DNA of 64,000 nt, from NCBI RefSeq assembly GCF_005281475.1, contig NZ_CP040106.1:5931001-5995000 (forward strand), in the 5' to 3' direction. Below, in pieces: positions 47,177-56,531 of the stretch. The notes under the pieces were generated by a model. The model was not told the DNA's origin. It searched no databases and saw only the letters and a program-made list of their open reading frames with translations. A program made the position numbers and the translations under genes. Origin of the DNA: Echinicola rosea (GTDB lineage: Bacteria > Bacteroidota > Bacteroidia > Cytophagales > Cyclobacteriaceae). Each line of letters starts with the position of its first letter. Position 1 is the first letter of the stretch.

Positions 47177-48574
47177 TTACAAATGAATTACCTCATCATA
47201 CGCTGCAGCTGCTGCTTCCATCACTGCTTCTGACATGGTCGGGTGCGGATGAACGGTCTTAATCAGCTCATGACCAGTAGTTTCCAGCTTTCTGACAGCT
47301 ACAATCTCTGCAATCATTTCTGTCACATTGGCACCTATCATGTGCGCACCAAGTAATTCCCCGTACTTGGCATCAAACACCAACTTCACAAAGCCATCTG
47401 AGGCTCCGGCCGCTTTGGCTTTTCCGGAAGCAGAGAAAGGGAATTTACCTACCTTCAGTTCGTAACCAGCCTCTTTGGCCTTCTCCTCCGTATAGCCCAC
47501 CGAAGCAATTTCAGGCACGCAATAGGTACAGCCTGGGATATTGTTGTAATCCAATGGCTCAGGATTATGGCCTGCTATCTTCTCCACGCAGATGATCCCT
47601 TCTGCAGAAGCGACGTGCGCCAAGGCCGGTCCAGGGATCACGTCTCCGATAGCATAGTAACCAGGCATATTGGTCTTATAGAATTCATCCACTTTAATGC
47701 GGCCTTTATCAACGACGATTCCTACATCTTCCAGCCCACAGTTTTCTACATTGGCGACTACACCAGCTGCAGAAAGCACCACGTCACAATCGATCGTTTC
47801 TTCACCTTTTTTGGTTTTGACGGTCACCTTACAGCCGGAGCCTTTGGTATCCACTGAAGTCACCTCAGTACTGGTCATGATGTTCAAGCCAGCTTTTTTG
47901 TAGATTCTTTCGAGAGATTTGGAAACCTCCGCATCTTCATTGGGGACAATACGGTCCATAAACTCCACGATGGTCACCTCAGTACCGATCGCCGCATAGA
48001 AGTAGGCAAATTCCACTCCGATGGCTCCAGAACCAACCACGACCATCTTCTTTGGTTGCTTTTCCAGGGTCATTGCTTTTCGGTAGCCAATGATCTTCTT
48101 GTCATCGATCTTGATGGCAGGAAGCTCCCGGGACCTGGCACCAGTGGCGATGATGATATTATCGGCGCTGTAGGTTGTTTTCTTACCGTCCTTGTCTTCC
48201 ACCTCGACCTTCTTGCCTGGCTTTACTTTGCCCCAGCCGAGGAGTTGTTCTATCTTGTTTTTCTTTAGAAGAAACTGAATACCCTTGCTCATTCCATCGG
48301 CCACTCCCCTGCTTCGCTTCACCATTCCGCCAAAATCAGCCTTGGGATCCTTTACGGTAATGCCGTAGTCCTTTGCATGGTTGATATATTCAAAAACCTG
48401 CGCACTTTTCAACAAGGCTTTGGTAGGGATACATCCCCAGTTCAAACAAATACCACCCAATTCGGCGGCTTCTACAACAGCAGTTTTCAGACCCAGTTGG
48501 GATGCGCGGATAGCCGCTACATATCCTCCCGGTCCACTACCTACTACAATAACATCAAATTTTGTTGAAGACAT
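47177..48574 (-). CDS. lpdA: Dihydrolipoyl dehydrogenase
   Basis: 465 aa flavoprotein disulfide reductase. FAD-binding GSGPGGY (12-18), the redox pair Cys43 and Cys48 in GGICLNWGCIPTKALL, the NAD-binding VVGSGAIGVEFAYFYAAIG and the C-terminal HPHPTMSEAVMEA with the catalytic His-Glu are all present. It reoxidises lipoamide on E2 of the 2-oxo-acid dehydrogenase complexes. The E1 and E2 genes are not in the window. The sigma-factor gene lies downstream beyond a terminator. Confidence 0.95.
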   Translation of the reverse strand: MSSTKFDVIVVGSGPGGYVAAIRASQLGLKTAVVEAAELGGICLNWGCIPTKALLKSAQVFEYINHAKDYGITVKDPKADFGGMVKRSRGVADGMSKGIQFLLKKNKIEQLLGWGKVKPGKKVEVEDKDGKKTTYSADNIIIATGARSRELPAIKIDDKKIIGYRKAMTLEKQPKKMVVVGSGAIGVEFAYFYAAIGTEVTIVEFMDRIVPNEDAEVSKSLERIYKKAGLNIMTSTEVTSVDTKGSGCKVTVKTKKGEETIDCDVVLSAAGVVANVENCGLEDVGIVVDKGRIKVDEFYKTNMPGYYAIGDVIPGPALAHVASAEGIICVEKIAGHNPEPLDYNNIPGCTYCVPEIASVGYTEEKAKEAGYELKVGKFPFSASGKAKAAGASDGFVKLVFDAKYGELLGAHMIGANVTEMIAEIVAVRKLETTGHELIKTVHPHPTMSEAVMEAAAAAYDEVIHL

Positions 48575-48610
48575 ATGTGTATGTTTTTAAAATAGCTATT
48601 TTAACCTTCG

Positions 48611-48618
48611 CAAATTTA
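48611..48618 (-). promoter_or_regulatory. Possible lpdA -7 element
   Basis: On the minus strand TAAATTTG fits TAnnTTTG, 37 bases before the lpdA start. No TTTG is present at the expected upstream distance, so this is only half of a promoter. Confidence 0.35.
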
Positions 48619-48876
48619 AACTATTTAGCCACAGAAAAAAATTTGGTTTCCAATATCCTGGCGTGAAACGGCTGAATTACGGCACGGTACGGGACAGTTG
48701 CATCTACTGCTGATCAAAAGGAAAAGACTATTGCCAAAGGCTGAAAGGCGAAGGGCTAAAGCCAAATGCTGGACACAAGGACTTTAGCCAATTGGCTTTT
48801 GGCATTCGACCTCCTCCCTCACCTACCGCAGAGATCATTTTCTCTATATTAATGGTAGCGGACATGGAGTGCTAAA

Positions 48877-48906
48877 TTTGTTTTTGGGAAATTATCCCTA
48901 TTTTTG
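48877..48906 (+). promoter_or_regulatory. fabG promoter, Bacteroidota type
   Basis: TTTG at 48877-48880, an 18-base spacer and TATTTTTG at 48899-48906 match the Bacteroidota consensus TTTG-N19-TAnnTTTG closely. It would start transcription near 48913, about 27 bases before the fabG ATG, and supports the start chosen at 48940. Confidence 0.6.
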
Positions 48907-48939
48907 ATCCTTCTAAACGATCTAACACTAATATACAAT

Positions 48940-49686
48940 ATGGGATTATTAACAGGAAAAACCGCCCTCATAACCGGGGCATCCAAAGGCATCGGAAGAG
49001 CAATTGCACTGAAGTATGCCCAAGAAGGTGCCAATGTAGCTTTTACTTTTTTGTCCAGTGTGGAGAAAGGACAAGCCTTGGAAAAAGAACTGGCTGAATT
49101 TGGCATCAAAGCCAAAGGATTCCGCTCTGACGCTTCCGACTTCAAGGCGGCAGAAGAACTGGTCAACGAGGTGGTCAAGGAATTTGGCTCTCTGGATGTC
49201 TTGATCAACAATGCCGGCGTTACACGTGACAACCTCCTGATGCGCATGAACGAAGAAGCCTGGGACGATGTCATCAACATCAACCTCAAATCCTGCTTCA
49301 ATACCGTAAAAGCGGCGAACAGGACCATGATGAAGCAAAGAGCAGGGTCCATCATCAACATCACCTCTGTGGTCGGCATCAAAGGAAACGCCGGACAGGC
49401 CAACTATGCCGCTTCCAAGGCCGGCATCATCGGTTTTACCAAATCAGTGGCCCTTGAGCTGGGCTCCAGGGGTATCCGTAGCAATGCCGTGGCCCCAGGT
49501 TTTATCGAAACGGAAATGACCGAGGTATTGGACGAGAAAACTGTCCAAGGCTGGAGAGATGCCATCCCTATGAAGCGGGGCGGCCAACCAGAAGAAGTGG
49601 CCAATGCCTGTGTATTCCTGGGCTCGGACATGAGTTCCTATATCTCTGGACAGGTCATTCAAGTGGATGGTGCCATGCTGACGTAG
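48940..49686 (+). CDS. fabG: 3-oxoacyl-[acyl-carrier-protein] reductase
   Basis: 248 aa from the ATG at 48940 (the frame is open to 48904, upstream of the likely transcription start). It is a classical short-chain dehydrogenase: NADP-binding TGASKGIGR (12-20), NNAG, and the catalytic Ser143, Tyr156 and Lys160 (YAASK). It reduces 3-oxoacyl-ACP in fatty-acid elongation. No other fab gene is adjacent, so a related SDR role cannot be excluded. Confidence 0.88.
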   Translation: MGLLTGKTALITGASKGIGRAIALKYAQEGANVAFTFLSSVEKGQALEKELAEFGIKAKGFRSDASDFKAAEELVNEVVKEFGSLDVLINNAGVTRDNLLMRMNEEAWDDVININLKSCFNTVKAANRTMMKQRAGSIINITSVVGIKGNAGQANYAASKAGIIGFTKSVALELGSRGIRSNAVAPGFIETEMTEVLDEKTVQGWRDAIPMKRGGQPEEVANACVFLGSDMSSYISGQVIQVDGAMLT

Positions 49687-49724
49687 GAATTGGAAGATTG
49701 AAAAATTCATAAATTGAAAAATTA

Positions 49725-49766
49725 AATGCCCTTGAACCTGTCATGGATAGATTCAAGGGCATTTTT
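49725..49766 (+). terminator. Terminator after fabG
   Basis: A 12-bp stem (AATGCCCTTGAA at 49725-49736 with its complement at 49752-49763) is followed by a T-run to 49766. Confidence 0.85.
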
Positions 49767-49838
49767 CTTTGCATACTGGATCGCATGGGGTTGTGCAGGG
49801 TCTCTGCCCCTGCACTAACCAAAATTTGAGTCTCTGAC

Positions 49839-51029
49839 TCAATACTTTAACCCCTTGGATCGTCCCAAGTCAATTCGATAAAACTCGTATTCATCTTCAT
49901 CCAACCGCTCCGGTTTATTGATATACAAAAAACCATTCGACACAAACCAGTTTTCAACCTCCTTCTCCCCTTTAAAATCAAAGAAATATTCACCTAAGGG
50001 GTCCCATTTCGGGGAAAATACCTGTAAGACATAGTGCTTGATGCGGTCAAATTTGGTCTTTCCTTCTCCCGATTCATTGACCTTACTACCCCGTACAAAA
50101 AGGTCATTTTGTCTATCGTACACTACAAAAATATGTTGGGAAGCTTCCTTATGCAATACCCAAGTTGTTGCCCCCTTGCCCACAGGAATACGCTCACTGG
50201 GCTTATAATTTAACTCAACACGCGATTTTACGCCCACTTTATCCAATAACTTCACTCCATCCAAGCGATACAAAGTATCCGAATATGGCCAACCTAGATA
50301 ATAATCTCCCCGCTTAGTATCCAATGCCCCCATCAACCAAGTAGCCGTAATATCCCCTTGAAATGCTTCATTCCCCCCAGGAATAGTGAAATTAGTGTGC
50401 CTAACCTCACTAGTTTGGAGATTGATTTGACTCAGCCAATGGGTAAAGTCCAAAGGGAACTCCACCCTGGCCAACCGTGCTTTTTCGTCCCTGAATTTCA
50501 TGTGATTTTTGGGATCCTGTCCCACCTGCAACCAAGCACCTTTTTTCACCATTAAACCTTTTCTTGAAGACAATGTGACATAGCTCTCTTTTGTGGTCGG
50601 CAAGGTAAAATCCACTTCCCATTCCTTAATTTTCTTCCCTTCACTGTTATACAGTCCTACCCGACCAAGACTCCCAACAAGCAATACCTCCAGATTTTCC
50701 TTAACATAATAATTTGCTCCCCTACCACCTTTTAAGGCATTGGGACCTTCATAAGGAATAGGAATCTCTTTGATCAATCTAGAAGAGCCCACTTCAAGTA
50801 TTTTTATAATGAATCCCGTACGATCCGCCATAGGAACAGGATGGACCAACCAATCTTCCCTACCAGTCACCGTACTTAAATGATTAATATAACCAGTGGT
50901 CGTATCCACCTTTAATATAAACTCCCCATCCACCAATTCCTCAAGCCTTCCTTGATACACTTCCACCCTTTCTCTTTTTGGGCAAGAGATCAACAAAACC
51001 AAAGTACCTAACCAAAATATCTTTTTCAC
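49839..51029 (-). CDS. DUF4221-like lipoprotein (probable beta-propeller)
   Basis: 396 aa with a lipobox (LLISC, Cys16). The body is a series of beta strands such as TGFIIKILEVGSSRLIKEIP, HIFVVYDRQNDLFVRGSKV and PLGEYFFDFKGEKEVENWFV, consistent with a propeller. It matches my memory of DUF4221 proteins, abundant in Cyclobacteriaceae. Function is unknown. It is alone on the minus strand between fabG and the SPFH gene. Confidence 0.65.
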   Translation of the reverse strand: MKKIFWLGTLVLLISCPKRERVEVYQGRLEELVDGEFILKVDTTTGYINHLSTVTGREDWLVHPVPMADRTGFIIKILEVGSSRLIKEIPIPYEGPNALKGGRGANYYVKENLEVLLVGSLGRVGLYNSEGKKIKEWEVDFTLPTTKESYVTLSSRKGLMVKKGAWLQVGQDPKNHMKFRDEKARLARVEFPLDFTHWLSQINLQTSEVRHTNFTIPGGNEAFQGDITATWLMGALDTKRGDYYLGWPYSDTLYRLDGVKLLDKVGVKSRVELNYKPSERIPVGKGATTWVLHKEASQHIFVVYDRQNDLFVRGSKVNESGEGKTKFDRIKHYVLQVFSPKWDPLGEYFFDFKGEKEVENWFVSNGFLYINKPERLDEDEYEFYRIDLGRSKGLKY

Positions 51030-51191
51030 AGCTGCTGATTTTTACCTGAACACAACTAACAAATTAGTCATAAATTCGTATAACTGCAAATCCAACCCCA
51101 TTGTCCGGATAACTGAAAGTACAGCCAGCATGTCAGCACCCCCTACCTTACCAGCTTTAAAACATTGCAACCTTCAAACAGCTCACAACGT

Positions 51192-51206
51192 ATATCAAAA
51201 TGATAT
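51192..51206. promoter_or_regulatory. Palindrome upstream of the SPFH gene
   Basis: ATATCA-AAA-TGATAT (51192-51206) is a perfect dyad; TGATATCA (51201-51208) is a second, overlapping palindrome. They lie 19-35 bases before the SPFH start, a position suitable for an operator. The RHH-like protein encoded two genes later is a candidate binder. Confidence 0.45.
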
Positions 51207-51226
51207 CACTTTAAAATCATAATAAA

Positions 51227-52075
51227 ATGGAAAAAACAACTAAACCCATTTCCGGATATTTAATGGTACTGGCAGGGCTGCTGCTCGCCATTGGCGCCTT
51301 GGCGTCCATCGCCTCGGGAAATGCTATACTGGCCATCATCCTAGGTGTACTCTTCATCTTCGTGACCCCTGGGTTCTTTATCGTCGAACCCAATAAAGCC
51401 GTGGTATTACTCCTCTTCGGTGCGTATAAGGGCTCTGTAAAATCCAACGGTTTCTTTTGGGTAAACCCATTTATGAAGAAACAAAAAATCTCCTTGCGTG
51501 TCCGGAACTTCGAGAACAAACCCATGAAAGTCAATGATAAAATCGGTAATCCCGTCATGATCGGCACGATCGTCGTTTGGAAAGTAGAGGATTCCTACAA
51601 GTCTTTTTTTGATGTGGACGATTATGAAAATTTTGTCCACCTGCAGGCGGATGCGGCAGTCAGGAAAATGGCCGGATTATATCCTTATGATAACTTTGAG
51701 GATGAGGATGCAGAAGTGACCCTACGATCAGGTGTAGAAGATGTCAACCAGTCGCTGGAAAAGGAAATCAGCGAACGACTGGAGCACGCAGGGATCAAGG
51801 TGATTGAAGCCCGGATCAGCCACTTGGCCTATGCTTCGGAGATTGCCAGTGCCATGCTCCAAAGACAGCAGGCCACGGCTATTGTAGCAGCCAGAAGGCG
51901 GATCGTGGACGGTGCAGTGGGCATGGTAGAGATGGCCTTGGATGATTTGAAAATCAAGGAAATCATCGACTTCGACGAAGAGAAAAAAGCCGCCATGGTC
52001 AGTAACCTGATGGTGGTGCTCTGCTCGGACAAGAGTGCCAGCCCTGTCCTCAATGTGGGAACCTTGCACCAATAA
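51227..52075 (+). CDS. SPFH/band 7 domain membrane protein
   Basis: 282 aa. Two N-terminal membrane helices (YLMVLAGLLLAIGALASIAS; AILAIILGVLFIFVTPGFFI) precede a band 7 domain (VEPNKAVVLLLFGAYKGSVK to LEHAGIKVIEARISHLAYAS) and a helical C-terminus (EIASAMLQRQQATAIVAARR). Such proteins form large rings or microdomains in the inner membrane. It is followed 12 bases later by a 59-aa RHH-like gene, a pairing I associate with Bacteroidota and others; its purpose is not known. Confidence 0.88.
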   Translation: MEKTTKPISGYLMVLAGLLLAIGALASIASGNAILAIILGVLFIFVTPGFFIVEPNKAVVLLLFGAYKGSVKSNGFFWVNPFMKKQKISLRVRNFENKPMKVNDKIGNPVMIGTIVVWKVEDSYKSFFDVDDYENFVHLQADAAVRKMAGLYPYDNFEDEDAEVTLRSGVEDVNQSLEKEISERLEHAGIKVIEARISHLAYASEIASAMLQRQQATAIVAARRRIVDGAVGMVEMALDDLKIKEIIDFDEEKKAAMVSNLMVVLCSDKSASPVLNVGTLHQ

Positions 52076-52087
52076 TAGAACAGTAAC

Positions 52088-52267
52088 ATGCCAAACAAAA
52101 AAGCTTTTGCCCTACGGATCGACGAAAAAATGATGAAGGCAGTGGAAAAATGGGCGGCCGATGAATTTAGGAGCACCAATGGACAATTGGAGTACCTGAT
52201 CCATGATGCCTTAAAGAAAGCGGGCAGGCTTCCCAAACCCGGCAAAAACCAAAAAGAGGCCGAATAG
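52088..52267 (+). CDS. Small ribbon-helix-helix (Arc-like) protein
   Basis: 59 aa. It reads MPNKKAFALRIDEKMMKAVE, then KWAADEFRSTNGQLEYLIHD and ALKKAGRLPKPGKNQKEAE. The beta strand (KKAFALRID) followed by two helices with an S/T-N-G turn is the Arc/MetJ-type ribbon-helix-helix pattern, a dimeric DNA-binding fold. It follows the SPFH gene by 12 bases, and its stop codon lies inside the loop of the terminator. It could autoregulate through the palindrome at 51192, an inference. Confidence 0.75.
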   Translation: MPNKKAFALRIDEKMMKAVEKWAADEFRSTNGQLEYLIHDALKKAGRLPKPGKNQKEAE

Positions 52268-52279
52268 TCGGCCTCTTTT
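52252..52279. terminator. Bidirectional terminator overlapping the RHH stop
   Basis: AAAAGAGGCCGA (52252-52263) pairs with TCGGCCTCTTTT (52268-52279) around the 4-nt loop ATAG. The TAG stop (52265-52267) is in the loop. T-runs on both strands serve the plus-strand SPFH operon and the convergent TolC gene ending at 52288. Confidence 0.85.
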
Positions 52280-52287
52280 ATGATGTA

Positions 52288-53784
52288 TTATTCTTGCTCT
52301 TCCTCCAAATTAGGGTTATACAGCAGTTCCTCGTTTTGGAAATCGTACAAGGTCAGCTGCCGCAACTCGTAATAAGCCTGCCAGTATTCCTGCAGGGACT
52401 GGATATAGCTTCTCCTGTTCGAGTCCTTCTCCTGCTGGGCAATATTGAGGTTCGTGATGTCCACCTTTCCGCTCAGGTAACGCTGCCGCGAAATCTCATA
52501 CCGTTTGGCCGCCACCTCATCAGCCTTATCACTGATCAAAATCCTACTTCTCAATTGCTGGAAATTCTTGACCCTAGTGAAAATCTCTTGTTCAAAATTG
52601 ATTACTTCCTGATCGACCGTGTAGTTCACTAACTCTTTATTTGCCTTGGCGATTCCCATTCGAGCCTTATTTCTGCCCCAATCCAGCACTGGTACACTCA
52701 CCCCTAAACTTACGACCGCCTGTTGGTCTGGGTTTTCATACACACCACCCCACGTCTGCGCTGCATTGTTATACCCATACCGTGCATTTAGACTCATGTT
52801 AAACCGCTGGCCTTTTGCTCTGGCCACCTCCGCATCTGCCTGAAGTCGCTGGATCTTAAAGTTAACTGCATCAGAGCTATTTTCAAAAGCCAAGTTTATG
52901 GCCTTGTCCACATCCACGACAAAATCAGGGATTTCATCAGGCAAAACCAGGTCAAACTGGGTGTTTTCATTCAAGCCAATATAAGACCTCAAGGCAAGTG
53001 CAGATGACTCTAGGGACAATTGTGCCGAGGTTAAATCCTGATCCGCTTGGAGTACCTGTAGCTCCACTTGGAGCAATTGGTCCTCTGTGGTCGTACCGAT
53101 ATTATACCGGCCTTTCTCAATTTTATAGATCGCTTCGGTATTGGTCTTGTTTTGCATCGCAATATCGTACCCTACCTGGGCTACCAAATAATTAAAAAAC
53201 AACTGCGTGGCCCTTTGACTGATCTGCTCCATTTCCTCTACATAGCTTTTCTTGCTTTCTTCATATCGTAAAGGCTCTATTTTCTTGTCCCATTTCAATT
53301 GGTTAAAGGCAAAAATCGGCTGGTAGAGCTGGATATTTACAGGAACGCCCTGCCATTGGGTCCTTTGATCTGGGTTATCAGTCAGGTAATTATCAAACCT
53401 TGTTGCCGACGTATTGATGGATACTTCTCCACCAGTCAGCGCTATGGACTGCTCCAAGCCAAGACCAACATCCACTGTACTTTGTTCAAGTGGTAAATAT
53501 TCTATCGATCCATCATTTTGTTCTACCCCTCGAACTTCCTGGGAATAACTCGGAAGGGTACCATTTAATCTCAACTGCGGATTATAATTGGACTTGTAAA
53601 ACCGGTATTGCCAGTAGTTGTTTTGCCGCTGGGTTTCGGCCCTTAGTGCAGCAGGAGATACGGACTTTGCCCGGGCAATAATGTCCTGCAAGGTATATTT
53701 GATCCTTTCCTGCCCATTCACTTGGCACGGAACACTAAACATCAAACAGAAAATAAAAACGAAGAATGTGATTTGCTTATTCAT
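52288..53784 (-). CDS. TolC-family outer-membrane efflux protein
   Basis: 498 aa with a signal peptide (VNGQ). The long helical repeats of the TolC family (SYVEEMEQISQRATQLFFNY; DQLLQVELQVLQADQDLTSA; EVINFEQEIFTRVKNFQQLR) alternate with barrel strands. It should form the exit duct of the pump whose permease and adaptor are encoded upstream. Its start overlaps the permease stop by 8 bases. Confidence 0.88.
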   Translation of the reverse strand: MNKQITFFVFIFCLMFSVPCQVNGQERIKYTLQDIIARAKSVSPAALRAETQRQNNYWQYRFYKSNYNPQLRLNGTLPSYSQEVRGVEQNDGSIEYLPLEQSTVDVGLGLEQSIALTGGEVSINTSATRFDNYLTDNPDQRTQWQGVPVNIQLYQPIFAFNQLKWDKKIEPLRYEESKKSYVEEMEQISQRATQLFFNYLVAQVGYDIAMQNKTNTEAIYKIEKGRYNIGTTTEDQLLQVELQVLQADQDLTSAQLSLESSALALRSYIGLNENTQFDLVLPDEIPDFVVDVDKAINLAFENSSDAVNFKIQRLQADAEVARAKGQRFNMSLNARYGYNNAAQTWGGVYENPDQQAVVSLGVSVPVLDWGRNKARMGIAKANKELVNYTVDQEVINFEQEIFTRVKNFQQLRSRILISDKADEVAAKRYEISRQRYLSGKVDITNLNIAQQEKDSNRRSYIQSLQEYWQAYYELRQLTLYDFQNEELLYNPNLEEEQE

Positions 53785-55138
53785 GTCTTAAAGAAGTTAT
53801 CGGGTCCTGGCTCGCGGCGCGTTTGGCCGGAGCTATTCCAAAAATCAATCCTACGGTAGCGGCCACACTAAAGGAGACCAAAATAGAAGGTATGGTGATG
53901 ATGGTGGGAAAATCGCCAAATTGGGAAACAAGGCTGGCCAAAACAATCCCGAGGATCACCCCAATGATCCCTCCGCTGACACTGATCATCATGGCCTCAA
54001 AAAGAAACTGGTGAATAATGTCCGTCTTCTGGGCCCCCAGAGCCAACCTGAGGCCTATTTCCTTGATCCGCTCCATTACAGAGGCCAGCATAATGTTCAT
54101 AATGCCAATCCCCCCTACCAATAAGGAAATCCCAGCAATGGCCCCCAATACAATGTTAAAGATATTTTGGGTACGTTGTTGCTGCTTCAAGAGCAGTTCT
54201 GGAATGGTAATCTCAAAGTCAATGACATTATAATGCTTTCGTTCCAGCAACCTGGACAATACTTCAGCCGTCGGGTTAAGCATCCCGCTCTCTTTCACCT
54301 GCACCACCAGCTTATCGATTTGATGGTAATTGGTCTGCTTATTGGACGTGTTTTGCTGGACTTCCCCGTTTATAATTACCACGCCCTGCCTACCGGAGAC
54401 CAAGCTTCCTGAAGTGACCATATCGCGATTTTTATACCGCACGAGCATGGTCTGCATGGGAATATACACGTCCATGTTAAAATCCCGGATCCCCAGTTTG
54501 GCGAGGCTTTTATCTGAGACAATTCGCTCCTCCAAGATCCCGATTACCCGCATCCACTGGTTGCCGCATTTGATTCGTTTGCCAATGGCGTTTTCCTTAC
54601 TGAAAAACTTGGTCTGAACCCCACGGCCGATAATGCACACGGGATCTCCATTGGTAAGGTTGTTTTCCGTAAACATGCTGCCTTCACGCAACTTAAAATT
54701 TGTCACATTAAAATATTCCGGTGTCACCCCCACGAGCTTTGCCGAACGCCTGATGCCACTTTTCACAATATGCGTATCCATGATCACCTCTGGACTGATT
54801 CGCTGAATACCGGGTATCACCTCTGTGATGGCTTCCACATCCAACATCCTAAGGCCTGGGCTAAATTTGTTTTTTTCGGCACCTGGCCCTGAACCAGGCC
54901 CGTCACTTACCTCTTCCTCTACCTGCTCCACGACCGGTTCGATGATGATATTATTTACCCCCACCAGCTTGATCTGCTCCAGGATTTCTTGTTGCGCGCC
55001 ATTTCCGATCGCCATCATGGCGATCACCGCTGCCACCCCAAAAATAATCCCCAGTGCCGTCAGGAGTGACCTGAGCCTATTGGCCATCACTGCCTCCAAG
55101 GCACTGTAAAAATTAGACATAAGTCTTGGTCCAAACAT
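53777..55138 (-). CDS. MacB-like ABC transporter permease (FtsX fold)
   Basis: 453 aa (alternative ATG at 55120). An N-terminal membrane helix (RLRSLLTALGIIFGVAAVIA) is followed by a large periplasmic MacB-PCD domain (about 45-310) and three C-terminal helices (NIFNIVLGAIAGISLLVGGI; MNIMLASVMERIKEIGLRLA; GGIIGVILGIVLASLVSQFG). The N-terminal ATPase of Escherichia coli MacB is absent, as usual when the ATPase is a separate protein. No such ATPase is encoded beside it, so it must be supplied in trans. Confidence 0.88.
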   Translation of the reverse strand: MFGPRLMSNFYSALEAVMANRLRSLLTALGIIFGVAAVIAMMAIGNGAQQEILEQIKLVGVNNIIIEPVVEQVEEEVSDGPGSGPGAEKNKFSPGLRMLDVEAITEVIPGIQRISPEVIMDTHIVKSGIRRSAKLVGVTPEYFNVTNFKLREGSMFTENNLTNGDPVCIIGRGVQTKFFSKENAIGKRIKCGNQWMRVIGILEERIVSDKSLAKLGIRDFNMDVYIPMQTMLVRYKNRDMVTSGSLVSGRQGVVIINGEVQQNTSNKQTNYHQIDKLVVQVKESGMLNPTAEVLSRLLERKHYNVIDFEITIPELLLKQQQRTQNIFNIVLGAIAGISLLVGGIGIMNIMLASVMERIKEIGLRLALGAQKTDIIHQFLFEAMMISVSGGIIGVILGIVLASLVSQFGDFPTIITIPSILVSFSVAATVGLIFGIAPAKRAASQDPITSLRHE

Positions 55139-55148
55139 AAGTCAACAA

Positions 55149-56531
55149 TTAAGAGTTTGAAGCTTTCTTACCTGACTTTGCCTCTTCGGCGCCCTGTCTC
55201 GGGCCACGTGGACCACCCTTACCAGGCGTATTAGGTGTAGATTGGGTGGGTTTTTCCCCTTCCTCTTTTAAGTTACGCTTGCCATTTAGCTCTTCCAGCA
55301 ATTTCACTTCCTGGTTACCACCCCAGTCAGGTATGGACAGGTACACCTTGTCCCCTTCTTCCAAACCAAGCTCTACAATCGCTTCATCATAATTGGACAG
55401 TCCAAGTTTTATCTCTTGTTTGACGCCATTGTTCAGGTACACATAATTGATACTATCGTTTTGGACATGCACGGCCTCCAAGGGTACGTATATAGCTTCA
55501 TCCAGCTCCTGTGCAATGATCGTGTTACTCGTGGTCATGGCAGGGCGCATGACGGGGTCACTTTCATTGACCAATATTTCTACTTCAAACACCTTTGCAT
55601 CAGAATTTGGACGCTGCTGGCCGACATTGGCCACCCGGGTCACCTTTCCGGTAAATTCCTTTTCAGGAAAAGCATCCAATCCTATCTTCACCTCTTGGCC
55701 CACTTTTACTTTCCTGATCTCCACTTCGTTCACATAAGTGATGCTCTGCATTTCTGTCAAATCTGGCAACGTAGCCACCACAGGGTTCCAAGCACTGATC
55801 TGGGAGCCTTCGGCAATCTTGTTTCCATCCCAATTGGTCCTGTAAATCACCATACCATCCTGCGGAGCGGTGATGTTAAATTCTTCCAATAGGTCATTCA
55901 TCGCCTGGAATTCACGCTCTTCTTTACGAAGCCTTGCCGTCCGTTCAGCCATTTTGGCAAGGGCTTGATTAAACTTGATCTTATAGTTCTGTCTGGCTTG
56001 GTCCAAATCACGTTCGGCTTTTTCCAAATCGTATTCATTTTGCTTGATCGTCGCCGGTGGCTCGTACTGGGACTGCTCCAGTACTAATTTCTTTTGCTCC
56101 ACATTGTACTCCAGATTAAGGATGTTGTCCCGCTCCTGACGAAGCGTCAGCGCAGTATCCAATTTGGCCTGCTCATACTGCGCCACCTCAGAATCCAAAT
56201 TGTTCTGGCCATCACTGAGTTTTCCAAAGAGTTCTGACTTATCGAGTGAAGCAATGAAATCCCCTTTTTTCACAACAGTTCCTTCATCCACCATTCGCTC
56301 TATCGTAAGCTGGTTTACACGAAACTCCCGCGCCCTAGTGGGACCCATGATCATGACCGAGCGCAATGCCTTTAGCTCACCAGTCGTGGCTATCTCAACG
56401 GTAAATTTTCCTTTCTCTACCGGAACGATGATATCTGCTCCATCCCCGGAGGCAGTGGGAGAAAAAATAAAGTACAGGACCAATATGGCCACCACACTTC
56501 CAACCGCTACAAATAATAAATTCTTTTTCAT
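55149..56531 (-). CDS. HlyD/MacA-family periplasmic adaptor
   Basis: 460 aa. One N-terminal membrane helix (LLFVAVGSVVAILVLYFIFS), a split lipoyl/biotinyl domain (around 55-105 and 230-260: VVKKGDFIASLDKSELFGKL, FNITAPQDGMVIYRTNWDGN), a long helical hairpin (about 115-225) and beta-barrel domains follow. The Pro/Gly/Lys-rich tail is unusual. It links the permease to TolC. It is first in the three-gene operon. Confidence 0.88.
   Translation of the reverse strand: MKKNLLFVAVGSVVAILVLYFIFSPTASGDGADIIVPVEKGKFTVEIATTGELKALRSVMIMGPTRAREFRVNQLTIERMVDEGTVVKKGDFIASLDKSELFGKLSDGQNNLDSEVAQYEQAKLDTALTLRQERDNILNLEYNVEQKKLVLEQSQYEPPATIKQNEYDLEKAERDLDQARQNYKIKFNQALAKMAERTARLRKEEREFQAMNDLLEEFNITAPQDGMVIYRTNWDGNKIAEGSQISAWNPVVATLPDLTEMQSITYVNEVEIRKVKVGQEVKIGLDAFPEKEFTGKVTRVANVGQQRPNSDAKVFEVEILVNESDPVMRPAMTTSNTIIAQELDEAIYVPLEAVHVQNDSINYVYLNNGVKQEIKLGLSNYDEAIVELGLEEGDKVYLSIPDWGGNQEVKLLEELNGKRNLKEEGEKPTQSTPNTPGKGGPRGPRQGAEEAKSGKKASNS

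Larger units (their letters stand above)
48575..48939. other. Divergent lpdA/fabG intergenic region
   Basis: Carries the two promoters described separately. The middle (48660-48830) holds short imperfect repeats of GGCTAAAGCC/GCCAAATGC type and no gene. Confidence 0.5.
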
